The notes beneath the pieces were generated by a model, which saw nothing but the letters and a program-made list of their open reading frames with translations, had not been told where the DNA came from and did not search any database. Positions 24,568 through 32,297 of a stretch of 64,000 nt of DNA are shown here, piece after piece. Made by a program: the position numbers and the translations under genes. The stretch's first letter is position 1. The number at the start of each line of letters is the position of its first letter. Source of the DNA: AP-16 sp963755055 (lineage in GTDB: Bacteria > Pseudomonadota > Alphaproteobacteria > Rhizobiales > Xanthobacteraceae); the NCBI GenBank assembly GCA_963755055.1, contig CAVWIS010000004.1, forward strand, positions 310,001 to 374,000, read 5' to 3'.

Positions 24568-25139
24568 TGCTCGACCGCCGCACCGCCATTGCGGCGCTGC
24601 TCGCCGAGCGCAGCGACAATCTGGCGATCGTCACCGGGCTCGGATCGACCACCTACGACGTCGCCTCGGTCGGCGACGACGACCGCAACTTCTATCTGTG
24701 GGGCGCCATGGGCGGCGCCGCCATGGTCGGGCTCGGCCTGGCGCTGGCGCGCCCGGATCTGCGCACCCTGGTCGTCACCGGCGACGGCGAGATGCTGATG
24801 GGGCTCGGCGGGCTCGCCACCGTCGGGGTGCAGCACCCGCCCAATCTGGCGATCGTGGTGTTCGACAACGGCGTCTACGGCGAGACCGGCATGCAGGCGA
24901 GCCATACACGGCGCGGCGTCGACCTCGCGGCGACCGCCAAAGCCTGCGGGATCGAGCTGGTCGTCGACGCGGCGGACGCCGCGGAGTTGCAACGGCTCGC
25001 AGGCCTGCTCAAGACCTTCGACCGTACCCTGTTCGCCCGCGTGCGGATCGCGCCAGACGAGCCGTCGCGGGTCCTGCCGACGCGAGACGGGGTCGAGCTC
25101 AAGCTCCGCTTCCGCCGCGCCGTCGGTGCGGGAGCGTGA
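24567..25139 (+). CDS. ThDP-dependent decarboxylase, beta (PP) subunit
   Basis: A 190-residue protein with the ThDP-diphosphate motif VTGDGEMLMGLGGLATVGVQ followed by HPPNLAIVVFDNGVYGETG (GDG...N motif, with Mg-binding D and N). GAMGGAAMVGLGLALARPDL precedes it. It corresponds to ComE of sulfopyruvate decarboxylase and to the C-terminal half of phosphonopyruvate decarboxylase. ATG overlaps the stop of the alpha subunit. A C-P bond hydrolase gene lies 36 kb away, but no direct link is visible. Confidence 0.84.
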   Translation: MLDRRTAIAALLAERSDNLAIVTGLGSTTYDVASVGDDDRNFYLWGAMGGAAMVGLGLALARPDLRTLVVTGDGEMLMGLGGLATVGVQHPPNLAIVVFDNGVYGETGMQASHTRRGVDLAATAKACGIELVVDAADAAELQRLAGLLKTFDRTLFARVRIAPDEPSRVLPTRDGVELKLRFRRAVGAGA

Positions 25140-25178
25140 CCGCGCGCGTCGTGACGCCCGCGTCGAGCCGGCGGAATG

Positions 25179-26439
25179 TCACGACCCGGCGGCGACGGTG
25201 ACTCCGGCTGGCACCTGGGCGCGGGCGACCGCCGCCTTGACGACCGGGATCTCGTGGTCGGCGAGCGGCTGCATCCAGGTCTTGCGCGCGAGCGCCGCCG
25301 CGATGGAGGGCGCGAGCTCCGCCGCCTTGCGGCGCTCGCGCGCGGCGACGTCGGCCTTGAAGGCGGGCAGCACCTCGGCGGCGAACAGCTCGAGCGATTC
25401 GCAGATGTCGGCGTGGCGGTTGCGGCCGGCCTGCTGCAGGAAGATCACCTGGTCGACGCCGGCCTCCTGCAGGCCGAGCAGATGGCGCGCGCATGTCGTC
25501 GGGCGTGCCGATGCCGGCGGCATACTGCGCGTCGCCGGCCGATGCCGCGACCAGCTCCTCGGTGCGGTTCGCCGCGGATCTCCTGGAACTCGGCCCACAG
25601 GCTGGTGCGCCCCGGCACGGTGTCGTGGGCGACCAGCGCGTTGAGCGCGTAGCCGAAGAACTCGAAGCCCTCCTGACCGCGGCGGATCGCCTCGGCGCGG
25701 TCGTGGTGGAGCGAGAAAGCCGACGACCATGGCGATGTTGGCGTTGACGGTGTGGCCGAGCGGCACGCACTCCTCGATCTTGATGATGTCGTAGTAGATG
25801 TCGGCCCAGGTGCGCGCCTCGTCGGGGTCGACGAAGGAGAACGCCAGCGCGCCGAGGCCGATGCGTGCCGCGACCTGGATGGTGTCGCGGTTGGTGCAGG
25901 CCATCCACATCGGCGGATGCGGCTTCTGCACCGGCTTGGGCAGCACGTTGCGGCACGGCATCGAGAAGTACTTGCCGTCGAAGCCCGGGTAGGGGTCGAG
26001 CACCATCATGTTGGCGATCTGCTCGGCGGCCTCGAGCGCCATCGCGCGCTTCTCCTTGGCCGGGATGCTCGAAGCCGCCGAGCTCGAGCCGCGTCGCGCC
26101 CTCGCCGATGCCGAAGTCGACGCGGCCGTTCGAGATGAGGTCGAGCGTGGCCAAGCCCTCGGCGGTGCGCGCCGGATGGTTGTAGTTCGGGATCACCTGG
26201 CGGATGCCGTGGCCGAGCCGGATACGTTTCGTCCGCGCCGCGGCCGCCGCGAGGAACACCTCCGGCGCCGAGGAGTGCGAGTACTCGTCGAGGAAGTGGT
26301 GCTCGACCTCCCAGGCGTAGTCGAAGCCCAGCCGGTCGGCGAGCACGACCTGCTCGAGCGCCTCGTGGAACAGCCGCGCCTCGTCGCCGCGGTTCCACGG
26401 CTTCGGCAGCTGCAGCTCGTAGAAGACGCCGAACCTCAT
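25179..26439 (-). CDS. Luciferase-like flavin-dependent monooxygenase (LLM class), four frameshifts
   Basis: About 418 residues once frames are joined. The N-terminus MRFGVFYELQLPKPWNRGDE, then HHFLDEYSHSSAPEVFLAAA and RIRLGHGIRQVIPNYNHPAR is a bacterial luciferase-like fold using FMNH2/F420. The reading frame changes at about 26070, 25719, 25573 and 25490, each explained by one extra base (for example TTT in place of TT at 25719). Joined pieces are GFSIPAKEKRAMALEAAEQ, then VVGFSLHHDRAEAI, EIRANRTEELVAASAGDA and DDMRAHLLGLQEAGVDQVIF. Either a decaying gene or a poorly called stretch. ATG at 26439 has AGGAGA upstream. Confidence 0.78.
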
Positions 26440-26497
26440 GCGCGATCTCCTGGTATTTGCATCGATGGCGGCTTGAACGGGCTTCTCGGCCCGGGCC

Positions 26498-28033
26498 TCA
26501 GATCTGCCGGCCGGCATTCTCCCAATAGGGAGCGCGCAGCTTGCGCTTGAAGATTTTCCCCGAATCCTCGCGCGGCAGGCCGGCGTGGAACTCGATGCGC
26601 TTCGGCACCTTGTAGCCGGCAATGTGCCGGCGCAGAAAATGCCTGACGTCGTCGGCGGAAATATCCTCGCCGTCCTGCGGCTCGACGTAGGCGCACAGCT
26701 GCTCGCCATAATCCTCGTCGGGGATGCCGAACACCGCGCAGTCCCTGACGCCCGGCATGGTGATCAGCACCGACTCGATCTCCGCCGGATAGATGTTGAC
26801 GCCGCCCGAGATCACCATGTCGCGCACACGGTCGCACAGAAAGAGATAGCCGTCCTCGTCGATATAGCCGACATCGCCGCAGGTGATCAGGCCGTCGCGC
26901 TCGACCTCGCGGCGCTTGTCCCCCAGGCGGTTGTAGGTGAAGTCGGGAAAGCCGCGGATGCGCAAAAAGACCTCGCCGACCTGGTTGGGTCCGAGCTCGT
27001 TCCCTGAAATATCGAGAATTTTGGCCACCGCGCCGTCGATCGGCCGGCCGACGGTGCCGGGCTTGCGCAGCGCCTCGTCGGCGGTGTGAAAAACCACCCC
27101 GCCGGTCTCGGTGCCGCCGTAGTATTCGTTGATCACCGGGCCCCACCACTCGATCATCTGCTTCTTCACCGCCGGCGCGCACGGCGCCGCCGCATGCACG
27201 ACGAATTTGAGCGAGGAGAGGTCGTATGTGCGCCGCACCGCCTCGGGCAGCTTGAGCAGGCGGACGAACATGGTGGGGACCATGTGCAGGTGGGTGATCC
27301 GATGGCGCTCGACGAGGCGGAGCAGCTCCTCTCCGTCGAAGCGCGGCTGCAGGATCACCAGGCCGCCGTCGCGCGCCGCCGACAGCGCATAGAGATTGGG
27401 GGCCGAATGATAGACCGGTCCGGTTACCACGGTGCGGATCCCCTCGCCCGGCCGGATGTCGAAAATGCGCGACACCATGCGGGCCATGGCCTGCTGCATG
27501 TCGGGGGTCGCCGGCTCGCGCCGCACGCCCTTGGGCCGGCCGGTCGTCCCCGACGTATAGATCATGTTGGTGCGCACTGGCCGCGGCGGCTCGGTCCACG
27601 CATCGTGGCTCGCCACCCACTCATTCCAGTCGATCCGGTCGGCAGGCACCGCGCACAGCGCGGGATCGAGGCCGTAGGCGGCAAAAATCTCCGGCGGCGT
27701 CGGCACGACCAGGACAGCAGTGCCTTCCGGGATGCCGGCGGCGATCTGCGGCAGCAGGTCGGCATGCACCACGACCGCCTTGGCGCCGCAATCGGCGATG
27801 ACGTAGCCTGCCTCCTCGGCGGTGAAATGCCAGTTCACCGGCACCGCGTAGGCGCCGATAAGGGCCGCCGCCATGGCAGCTTCGAAGAATGCGAAATCGT
27901 TGCGCAGCACCATCGCGACCGCGCTGTCCTCGCCGATCCCGAGCCCATGGAACCCGGATGCGGCGCGCTGCACGCGCCCGAACAGATCGCGCTGGGCGAG
28001 CTCGCGCGCGCCGCTGATGATCAGGCCGTCCAT
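26498..28033 (-). CDS. AMP-dependent acyl-CoA synthetase/ligase
   Basis: A 511-residue ANL-family enzyme that activates a carboxylic acid to its CoA thioester through an acyl-AMP. Visible motifs: P-loop-like MIYTSGTTGRPKGVRRE (near 155-170), INEYYGGTETGG, DVGYIDEDGYLFLCDRVRD and the catalytic Lys region LPREDSGKIFKRKLR near the end. The closest types are FadD-like and bile-acid/cyclohexanecarboxylate ligases. It is shorter at the N-terminus than FadD, as usual for this subgroup. It lies between the luciferase-like gene (58 bases downstream) and a second ligase gene, all on the minus strand. ATG at 28033. Confidence 0.9.
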   Translation of the reverse strand: MDGLIISGARELAQRDLFGRVQRAASGFHGLGIGEDSAVAMVLRNDFAFFEAAMAAALIGAYAVPVNWHFTAEEAGYVIADCGAKAVVVHADLLPQIAAGIPEGTAVLVVPTPPEIFAAYGLDPALCAVPADRIDWNEWVASHDAWTEPPRPVRTNMIYTSGTTGRPKGVRREPATPDMQQAMARMVSRIFDIRPGEGIRTVVTGPVYHSAPNLYALSAARDGGLVILQPRFDGEELLRLVERHRITHLHMVPTMFVRLLKLPEAVRRTYDLSSLKFVVHAAAPCAPAVKKQMIEWWGPVINEYYGGTETGGVVFHTADEALRKPGTVGRPIDGAVAKILDISGNELGPNQVGEVFLRIRGFPDFTYNRLGDKRREVERDGLITCGDVGYIDEDGYLFLCDRVRDMVISGGVNIYPAEIESVLITMPGVRDCAVFGIPDEDYGEQLCAYVEPQDGEDISADDVRHFLRRHIAGYKVPKRIEFHAGLPREDSGKIFKRKLRAPYWENAGRQI

Positions 28034-28143
28034 CGCGGCTCCTCCCTGGACATCGCTGTTTGCTTTATCTTACCCGATGGCGAGGGCGGCGAAAGCGGTT
28101 GGATATTCTTGGGTCACGTGATGCCGCTGCCGGCATTCCGGCA

Positions 28144-29724
28144 TCAGCCCTTGCCGACGCCCTGGCGCAGCACGGTCTTCAAGACCTTGCCGTTGGGGTT
28201 GCGCGGCAGCGGGTCGCGCAGGAACGAGATGATGTCCGGCACCTTGTAGTCGGATAGCCGCTCGGCGCAGAACGCCTGCAGGTCGGCAACGCTCGGGTTG
28301 GGGCCGCGCGGCACCACGAAGGCCTGGACGCGCTCGCCGAGCACCGGGTCGGGCCGGCCGACCACCGCGCATTCGACCACGTCGGGATGGTGCGCGAGAA
28401 CGTTCTCGACCTCGATGCAGTAGACCTTGAAGCCGGCGCGATTGATCATGTCCTTCTTGCGGTCGAACACCCGGACAAAACCTTCGGCATCGATCGAGCC
28501 GATGTCGCCGGAGCGCCAATAACCGGCGGAGAATCCGGTCGCGTCGGCCTCCGGGTTATTCCAGTAGCCGGGGACCACCATGGGGCCGGCGATCCAGATC
28601 TCGCCGCTGACGCCCGGCGCCACCTCGCGGCCGTCGTCATCGACCGCCAGGATGTCGGCGCAGGGCAGCGCTGTTCCCACCGTATCGGCATGGGCCGCAA
28701 TGCCGCCGGGCGGCATCATGGTGGCGGGCGACGTCGTCTCGGTCGCGCCGTAGACGTTGACCAAGGCGAGCCCCGGCAGGGTGCGGGCAAGCTCGGCGAT
28801 CGTCGCCTCGGGCATGGCGGCGCCGCCAAAGCTGCCGAGCCGCCAGGCCGAGAGGTCGAAGCGCGCGAACTCCGGATCGAGCAGGCAGAGATTGTACATC
28901 GCCGGCACGATCAACGCGACGGTCATGCGCTCACGCTCGGCGAGCTCGAGGAAAGCGCGCGCCCGGAAGGCCGGCATCAGCACGGTGAGGCCGCCGACCC
29001 GGGCCATGGTGAGGATCACCGCAACCACGCCGGTCACGTGCGAGGCGGGCACCGCCAGGATGGTGACGTCGCGCTCGGTGAGCTCAAAACCGTACGCAAA
29101 ATGCAGCACCGAGTGGATGGTGCCCAGATGGGTGAGCATGGCGCCCTTCGGCCGGCCGGTGGTGCCCGACGTGTAGAGCAGGCAGAAGACGTCCTCCTCG
29201 GCGATGTCGCAGGCGGGCGCCTCGGCCGGTGCGCTGAGGACGTCGAACGCCGTGTCGTCTCCGCCGCCGACGACAAAAACCTCGCGCAGGCTCGGAACCG
29301 TCGCGCGCGACGGGATCTGCCCGGCGATCTCGGCGTCGTAGATCAGCCCGGCCGCTTCGCACTGGTTGAGCACGAACTCGATCTCGGGCCGGCGCTGGCG
29401 GATGTTCATCGGCACCGCGATCACCCCGATGCGCGCGGCCGCCAGCAGGCCATAGACGAACTCCAGGCGGTTGCCGATCAGCAGCGCCAGCCGGTCGCCC
29501 TTGCGAAAGCCCCGCGCCGCAAGGTTGCCGGCGACCGCCTCGACGGCGGCGTCGAGCATCCGCCAGGTGATCCGGGTGTCGCCGAGCGCGAACGCCTCGC
29601 GGTCCGGATGCCGCGCCACAGTCTCCCGCAGCATGGCGTCGATATGAGCCGGCCGCTCGGCGAAGCAGCGCACCATGCGCCCGCCGAAGTGTAGCTCATG
29701 ACGGATGGCGGGTTGCTGAGGCAT
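28144..29724 (-). CDS. AMP-dependent acyl-CoA synthetase/ligase (long/medium-chain type)
   Basis: A 526-residue ANL enzyme. Motifs: LLYTSGTTGRPKGAMLTHLG, VNVYGATETTSPATMMPP, SGDIGSIDAEGFVRVFDRKK and the catalytic PRNPNGKVLKTVLRQ near the C-terminus. It activates a fatty or aromatic acid. The ATG at 29724 lies inside the first of three repeated sequence units that fill the leader, and a strong promoter is placed at 30015-30043, so the leader would be close to 290 bases. It is followed by the other ligase and the luciferase-like gene, suggesting a catabolic unit. Confidence 0.9.
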   Translation of the reverse strand: MPQQPAIRHELHFGGRMVRCFAERPAHIDAMLRETVARHPDREAFALGDTRITWRMLDAAVEAVAGNLAARGFRKGDRLALLIGNRLEFVYGLLAAARIGVIAVPMNIRQRRPEIEFVLNQCEAAGLIYDAEIAGQIPSRATVPSLREVFVVGGGDDTAFDVLSAPAEAPACDIAEEDVFCLLYTSGTTGRPKGAMLTHLGTIHSVLHFAYGFELTERDVTILAVPASHVTGVVAVILTMARVGGLTVLMPAFRARAFLELAERERMTVALIVPAMYNLCLLDPEFARFDLSAWRLGSFGGAAMPEATIAELARTLPGLALVNVYGATETTSPATMMPPGGIAAHADTVGTALPCADILAVDDDGREVAPGVSGEIWIAGPMVVPGYWNNPEADATGFSAGYWRSGDIGSIDAEGFVRVFDRKKDMINRAGFKVYCIEVENVLAHHPDVVECAVVGRPDPVLGERVQAFVVPRGPNPSVADLQAFCAERLSDYKVPDIISFLRDPLPRNPNGKVLKTVLRQGVGKG

Positions 29725-29951
29725 TGTATTTGACTGCTTCCATTGTATTTGAGTCTCGCCCTCCGGCTTTCCCCTCGCCGTCATGCCGGCCATGCGTTGA
29801 GCCTGGTTGCGTGCCGGGCGCCGCGGGCGACCCATTGTATCCGACTGTTTCCATCGTTCATTGGTCGAGGGCTGACGGTCGGCGTCGTCCCTGCCCGTGC
29901 CGCGCCATTGCAGATTTATTGTATCCGACTGTTCCCATTGTATCCGGCTTT
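29722..29951 (-). repeat. Three spaced copies of a CATTGTAT-N12-CATTGTAT-type unit
   Basis: On the plus strand, units begin at about 29722, 29833 and 29918. Each reads CATTGTAT, then CC or TT, GACTG, four pyrimidines, then CATTGTAT or a decayed copy, so every unit is itself a pair of CATTGTATCCG-like words about 19-20 bases apart. The gene-proximal unit contains the start codon of the acyl-CoA ligase. Spacing between units is about 111 and 85 bases. They lie wholly in the leader downstream of the promoter at 30015-30043 and may be binding sites of a regulator or duplicated leader fragments. Confidence 0.6.
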
Positions 29952-30014
29952 GCCTCGACGGTCCGCGTCCCGATGTTTCCCCCAGGGCCCTCCCCTATAT
30001 TTTTTACTCGTTTC

Positions 30015-30043
30015 AGAGTACACTACACAGGGTGCCGTGTCAA
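30015..30043 (-). promoter_or_regulatory. Near-consensus sigma70-type promoter
   Basis: On the minus strand TTGACA (30043-30038), a 17-base spacer (30037-30021) and TACTCT (30020-30015). The spacer end contains AGTGTACT, a palindrome that could serve as an operator. It points toward the acyl-CoA ligase gene starting at 29724, and the intervening leader carries the three repeat units. Confidence 0.6.
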
Positions 30044-30544
30044 GGCTACCCGGCGCCCGGATGTTGCGTGCGCTCTGAATTGCGCGCCCGCAACCTGTCG
30101 ACAAGCACCGGGGCGGGCTGTGGACATATTCGGGGTCTGGTCTGCGGTCTTCCCTCGGCGGCGGATGCGCAGCACGCGCCCGCTTGGCATCCCGGCAACC
30201 TATTGCGATGCCCGAGGTCGCCGCGTTCGGTCACAGGCGCGAAGTCTTCGCCTGCGGCTGTTGTCATCGCGCCGACGCGCTCGACCGGCCGCAGAATGCC
30301 GGCATTGCCGGGCTGCCCGCTGCCCATATCGTGCAACGAGTGCCCGCGACGACGGGCAGATTGCCCGGGCTTGTCGCTCTATTCGGGAGGAGCCGGATTG
30401 CTCTCCGGAGCCTCATCGGCCGCCGGAGCATGCGCGGGTTCGGCGCTGGGAGCGGCATCGGGGGTCTTTGCGCGCTGCGGTCAACCGCGCCGCCACCGCC
30501 CGAGTCGCCCCGTGTCGTGTCGATCAGCTTGCGTGCGGGCGATC
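30044..30544. other. Stretch without supported gene
   Basis: About 500 bases with overlapping short frames on both strands and no recognisable family, signal peptide or convincing ribosome binding site. The longest (about 137 residues, plus strand from 30184) is Arg/Ala/Gly-rich and looks like chance in GC-rich DNA. It may be degenerated sequence, as the neighbouring hydrolase remnant indicates. Confidence 0.45.
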
Positions 30545-30665
30545 AGCGCATCGACGACGCCGCAGGCACGCCCTGGGGGGCCGCCCCGGCGCGCTAGAGC
30601 GCTGCACCTATGTCGGCGATGATATGGTCTGCTGCCAGCAGACATCGCTGCCGGCACGACGGCAC
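30545..30665 (-). pseudogene. Remnant of alpha/beta hydrolase 3' end
   Basis: Read on the minus strand, this stretch gives LLAADHIIADIGAAL, a TAG stop, then RAGAAPQGVPAA. The intact hydrolase gene at 43793-44788 ends LQAADQIIADVGAALKRVWA then AQGVPAA, so the two align over roughly 35 codons, and the DNA blocks GATGATNTGGTCTGC and GCCGCAGGCACGCC are shared. Only the 3' end remains, with an in-frame stop. It marks one edge of the biosynthetic cluster, while the intact paralogue marks the other, suggesting a past duplication or rearrangement. Confidence 0.65.
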
Positions 30666-30688
30666 TATTGAGCACGTCCTGGAGCGCT

Positions 30689-30720
30689 CGACGGCAGCCG
30701 CGCCACGTCGGCTGCCGTCG
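30689..30720 (-). terminator. Strong stem-loop after the precursor peptide gene
   Basis: CGACGGCAGCC (30689-30699) pairs perfectly with GGCTGCCGTCG (30710-30720) around a 10-base loop, 17 bases after the stop of the precursor peptide gene. No T-run follows, so it may stop transcription with Rho or protect the mRNA 3' end. Confidence 0.55.
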
Positions 30721-30736
30721 GCGAGCGCGACGCAGC

Positions 30737-30946
30737 TTACCAGGATAGCATGAACCTGGAGAAGAAATTCGCGTTCAACTGGGGCGCCGCAGCGATCTTC
30801 GATTGACCGCCCTGCACTTGCTCAAGCTGCTTATCGGACAGGTTTCGTTGCTCCAGCATGGTCTTGAAGGCAGCACGCTCGTGATCGGTCAATGTGCTGC
30901 TAAACGCCTCGAGCTTCTTGGTGAATGTTTCTTTTGCATTTGACAT
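30737..30946 (-). CDS. Putative RiPP precursor peptide with double-glycine leader
   Basis: A 69-residue peptide. The first 47 residues are charged and helical (MSNAKETFTKKLEAFSSTL, then TDHERAAFKTMLEQRN) and end LSDKQLEQVQGG, the LSDxxLExVxGG form of double-glycine leaders cut by C39-type or other leader peptidases. The 22-residue remainder has few charges, two Asn, two Ser, three Phe and a C-terminal Trp (FFSRFMLSW), with no Cys, so thioether or disulfide products are excluded. GGAGG lies at the right distance before the ATG at 30946. A strong hairpin follows the stop. Radical SAM, P450, dioxygenase, protease and transporter genes nearby support a modified peptide. The family of the leader is not one I recognise. 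Confidence 0.68.
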   Translation of the reverse strand: MSNAKETFTKKLEAFSSTLTDHERAAFKTMLEQRNLSDKQLEQVQGGQSKIAAAPQLNANFFSRFMLSW

Positions 30947-31044
30947 GGCCTTGGTCCTCCTCGCTTGCAGATGCCCGCGCAAGCTGTCGCGATAACGGTA
31001 GATTGAAGTCGAGGCCGCTCCGCTTTGTCTGAACGGCCAACTCG

Positions 31045-31071
31045 GGAGGGAACGCAGGCCGCGCTCCCTCC
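31045..31071 (-). other. Stem-loop between partner gene and precursor gene
   Basis: GGAGGGA (31045-31051) pairs with TCCCTCC (31065-31071) around 13 bases, in the 154-base gap between the 217-residue protein gene and the precursor gene, both read leftward. It could be an attenuator, or an mRNA processing site that sets a different level for the peptide. Confidence 0.35.
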
Positions 31072-31100
31072 TCGAACATCCGGGGCTGCGCGCGTCCGGT

Positions 31101-31754
31101 CTAGGCAGCCTTGGACGTGGATATGTCGCCGGCCATCGCGTTCTTCGAGGCGATCACCAGCGTCAGGCTCCTTGCAAACTTGCAGGCGATCCCGCGACGA
31201 CCCTCCGGGTCCACGGCGGTGACAACCCCGCACTTGGTCGCCGTCCGCAGCATCTCTTCCGGATCGACCTTTGCGCCGAACACCGCCACGACATTCGCCG
31301 CGACTTGCGGCGAGAACAGCAGATAACTCGCATAGTCCGGCTGGATCGCCATCGTCCGCGCGAGCAGGTCGGCGTTCGTCTGCACGAAGCTGCGAAGCGT
31401 GTCGTTGTTGAGCCAGGCCATGGCACGCCCCAGATCAACCTCGCCCCTGACCGTCAGAATCGAGGCCGCCAGCATATGCCAGGTGAACACCCGCGAGCCG
31501 GGCGGCGGGTTGGTCATTCCCCGCGTATCGATCACGGAGACCGATCGAACCTTGTCGTAGAATTTCTGCCCCAGCGCCTTGGGCAGGCCCAAGGTGGCGA
31601 CCGTGCTCTTCACTGCTTCGGGATCGAGGATGAACATCGCCCCCCAGGCATCGGTGAGCAACATCGCCTTCGCATTCAGCTCGGTGGCATTTGCGCTGAT
31701 TCTCTCCAGATCGCTTTCGGTAATTGCAGCAAGATCTTTGGTCTCAAGGATCAT
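31101..31754 (-). CDS. Unrecognised 217-residue protein next to the precursor gene
   Basis: ATG at 31754 has AGGAGG five bases upstream, a strong site. The N-terminus MILETKDLAAITESDLERIS and the middle DAWGAMFILDPEAVKSTVAT and VFTWHMLAASILTVRGEVDL look like a soluble, mostly helical protein. No signal peptide, membrane segment or metal motif is seen, and there is one Cys pair (KCGVV and IACKFA). I do not recognise a family. Its place directly before the precursor gene on the same strand, divergent from the first radical SAM gene, suggests a leader-binding, immunity or second structural role; this is inference. The C-terminal tail AMAGDISTSKAA is polar. Confidence 0.6.
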   Translation of the reverse strand: MILETKDLAAITESDLERISANATELNAKAMLLTDAWGAMFILDPEAVKSTVATLGLPKALGQKFYDKVRSVSVIDTRGMTNPPPGSRVFTWHMLAASILTVRGEVDLGRAMAWLNNDTLRSFVQTNADLLARTMAIQPDYASYLLFSPQVAANVVAVFGAKVDPEEMLRTATKCGVVTAVDPEGRRGIACKFARSLTLVIASKNAMAGDISTSKAA

Positions 31755-32297
31755 TGCATCCTCCTGCGGTGATACAGCCAATTCCACCCGTCGGAATTAT
31801 AGGTCGAAACACCTCACGGTCAATCGGTTTCCCGAGGCGACCGCGGCTCGGAAGCGCGGCCAACTCAACCGCGCCTCGCGGACCGACCTTGCGTGACCGG
31901 AGCCGTCAGCAAAAAGACTTCAGACCGCATGCCGCAGCGCGATCCGGCTGGCCGCGCCTCTACGGCACTTGCGAAAAGCCGCAAGCAGGCGCCGCGATAC
32001 CTGACCCTTTGTGCCGTGCAAGTACGCATTGCCGTCGTGTGACCCGCGGCGATCACCCTTGCCACGTCTTCGGCAAAATTGTGGCACCGGGCACGGTTAG
32101 GCTCGTCTCCGCGCACCCGCTCCATGGCCTGCTGTGCAGATGCTCATAGAATTTCTTTGGGCGCGCATTCCTCCATCGCGGCGACTTGTGCAGGCGGGAC
32201 ATGGTGAGTGGCGAGGCATCAGTGCCCCCAGCGTTGCTCGTCATCCGATCCTGGATTATGGTGGAGCTCAGATCCCCCTCAAGACCACAGGTGCTCA
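31755..32297. other. Divergent promoter region of the RiPP-like cluster
   Basis: About 540 bases between the leftward partner/precursor genes and the rightward radical SAM gene. Frames on either strand are short and lack family likeness. No clear -35/-10 pair or palindrome was identified by eye. It must hold both promoters of the divergent units. Confidence 0.5.

Noticed and set aside
29722..29951. Possible CRISPR array in the acyl-CoA ligase leader
   Set aside because: Only three units with unequal spacing (about 111 and 85 bases), imperfect copies and no cas genes in the window.
30184..30597. A 137-residue plus-strand frame left of the precursor gene
   Set aside because: No ribosome binding site, odd composition, and its right end runs through the hydrolase remnant on the other strand.
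31101..31754. Reading the 217-residue protein as a second, large precursor
   Set aside because: It has no double-glycine site or repeated core, and its composition is that of a folded protein.
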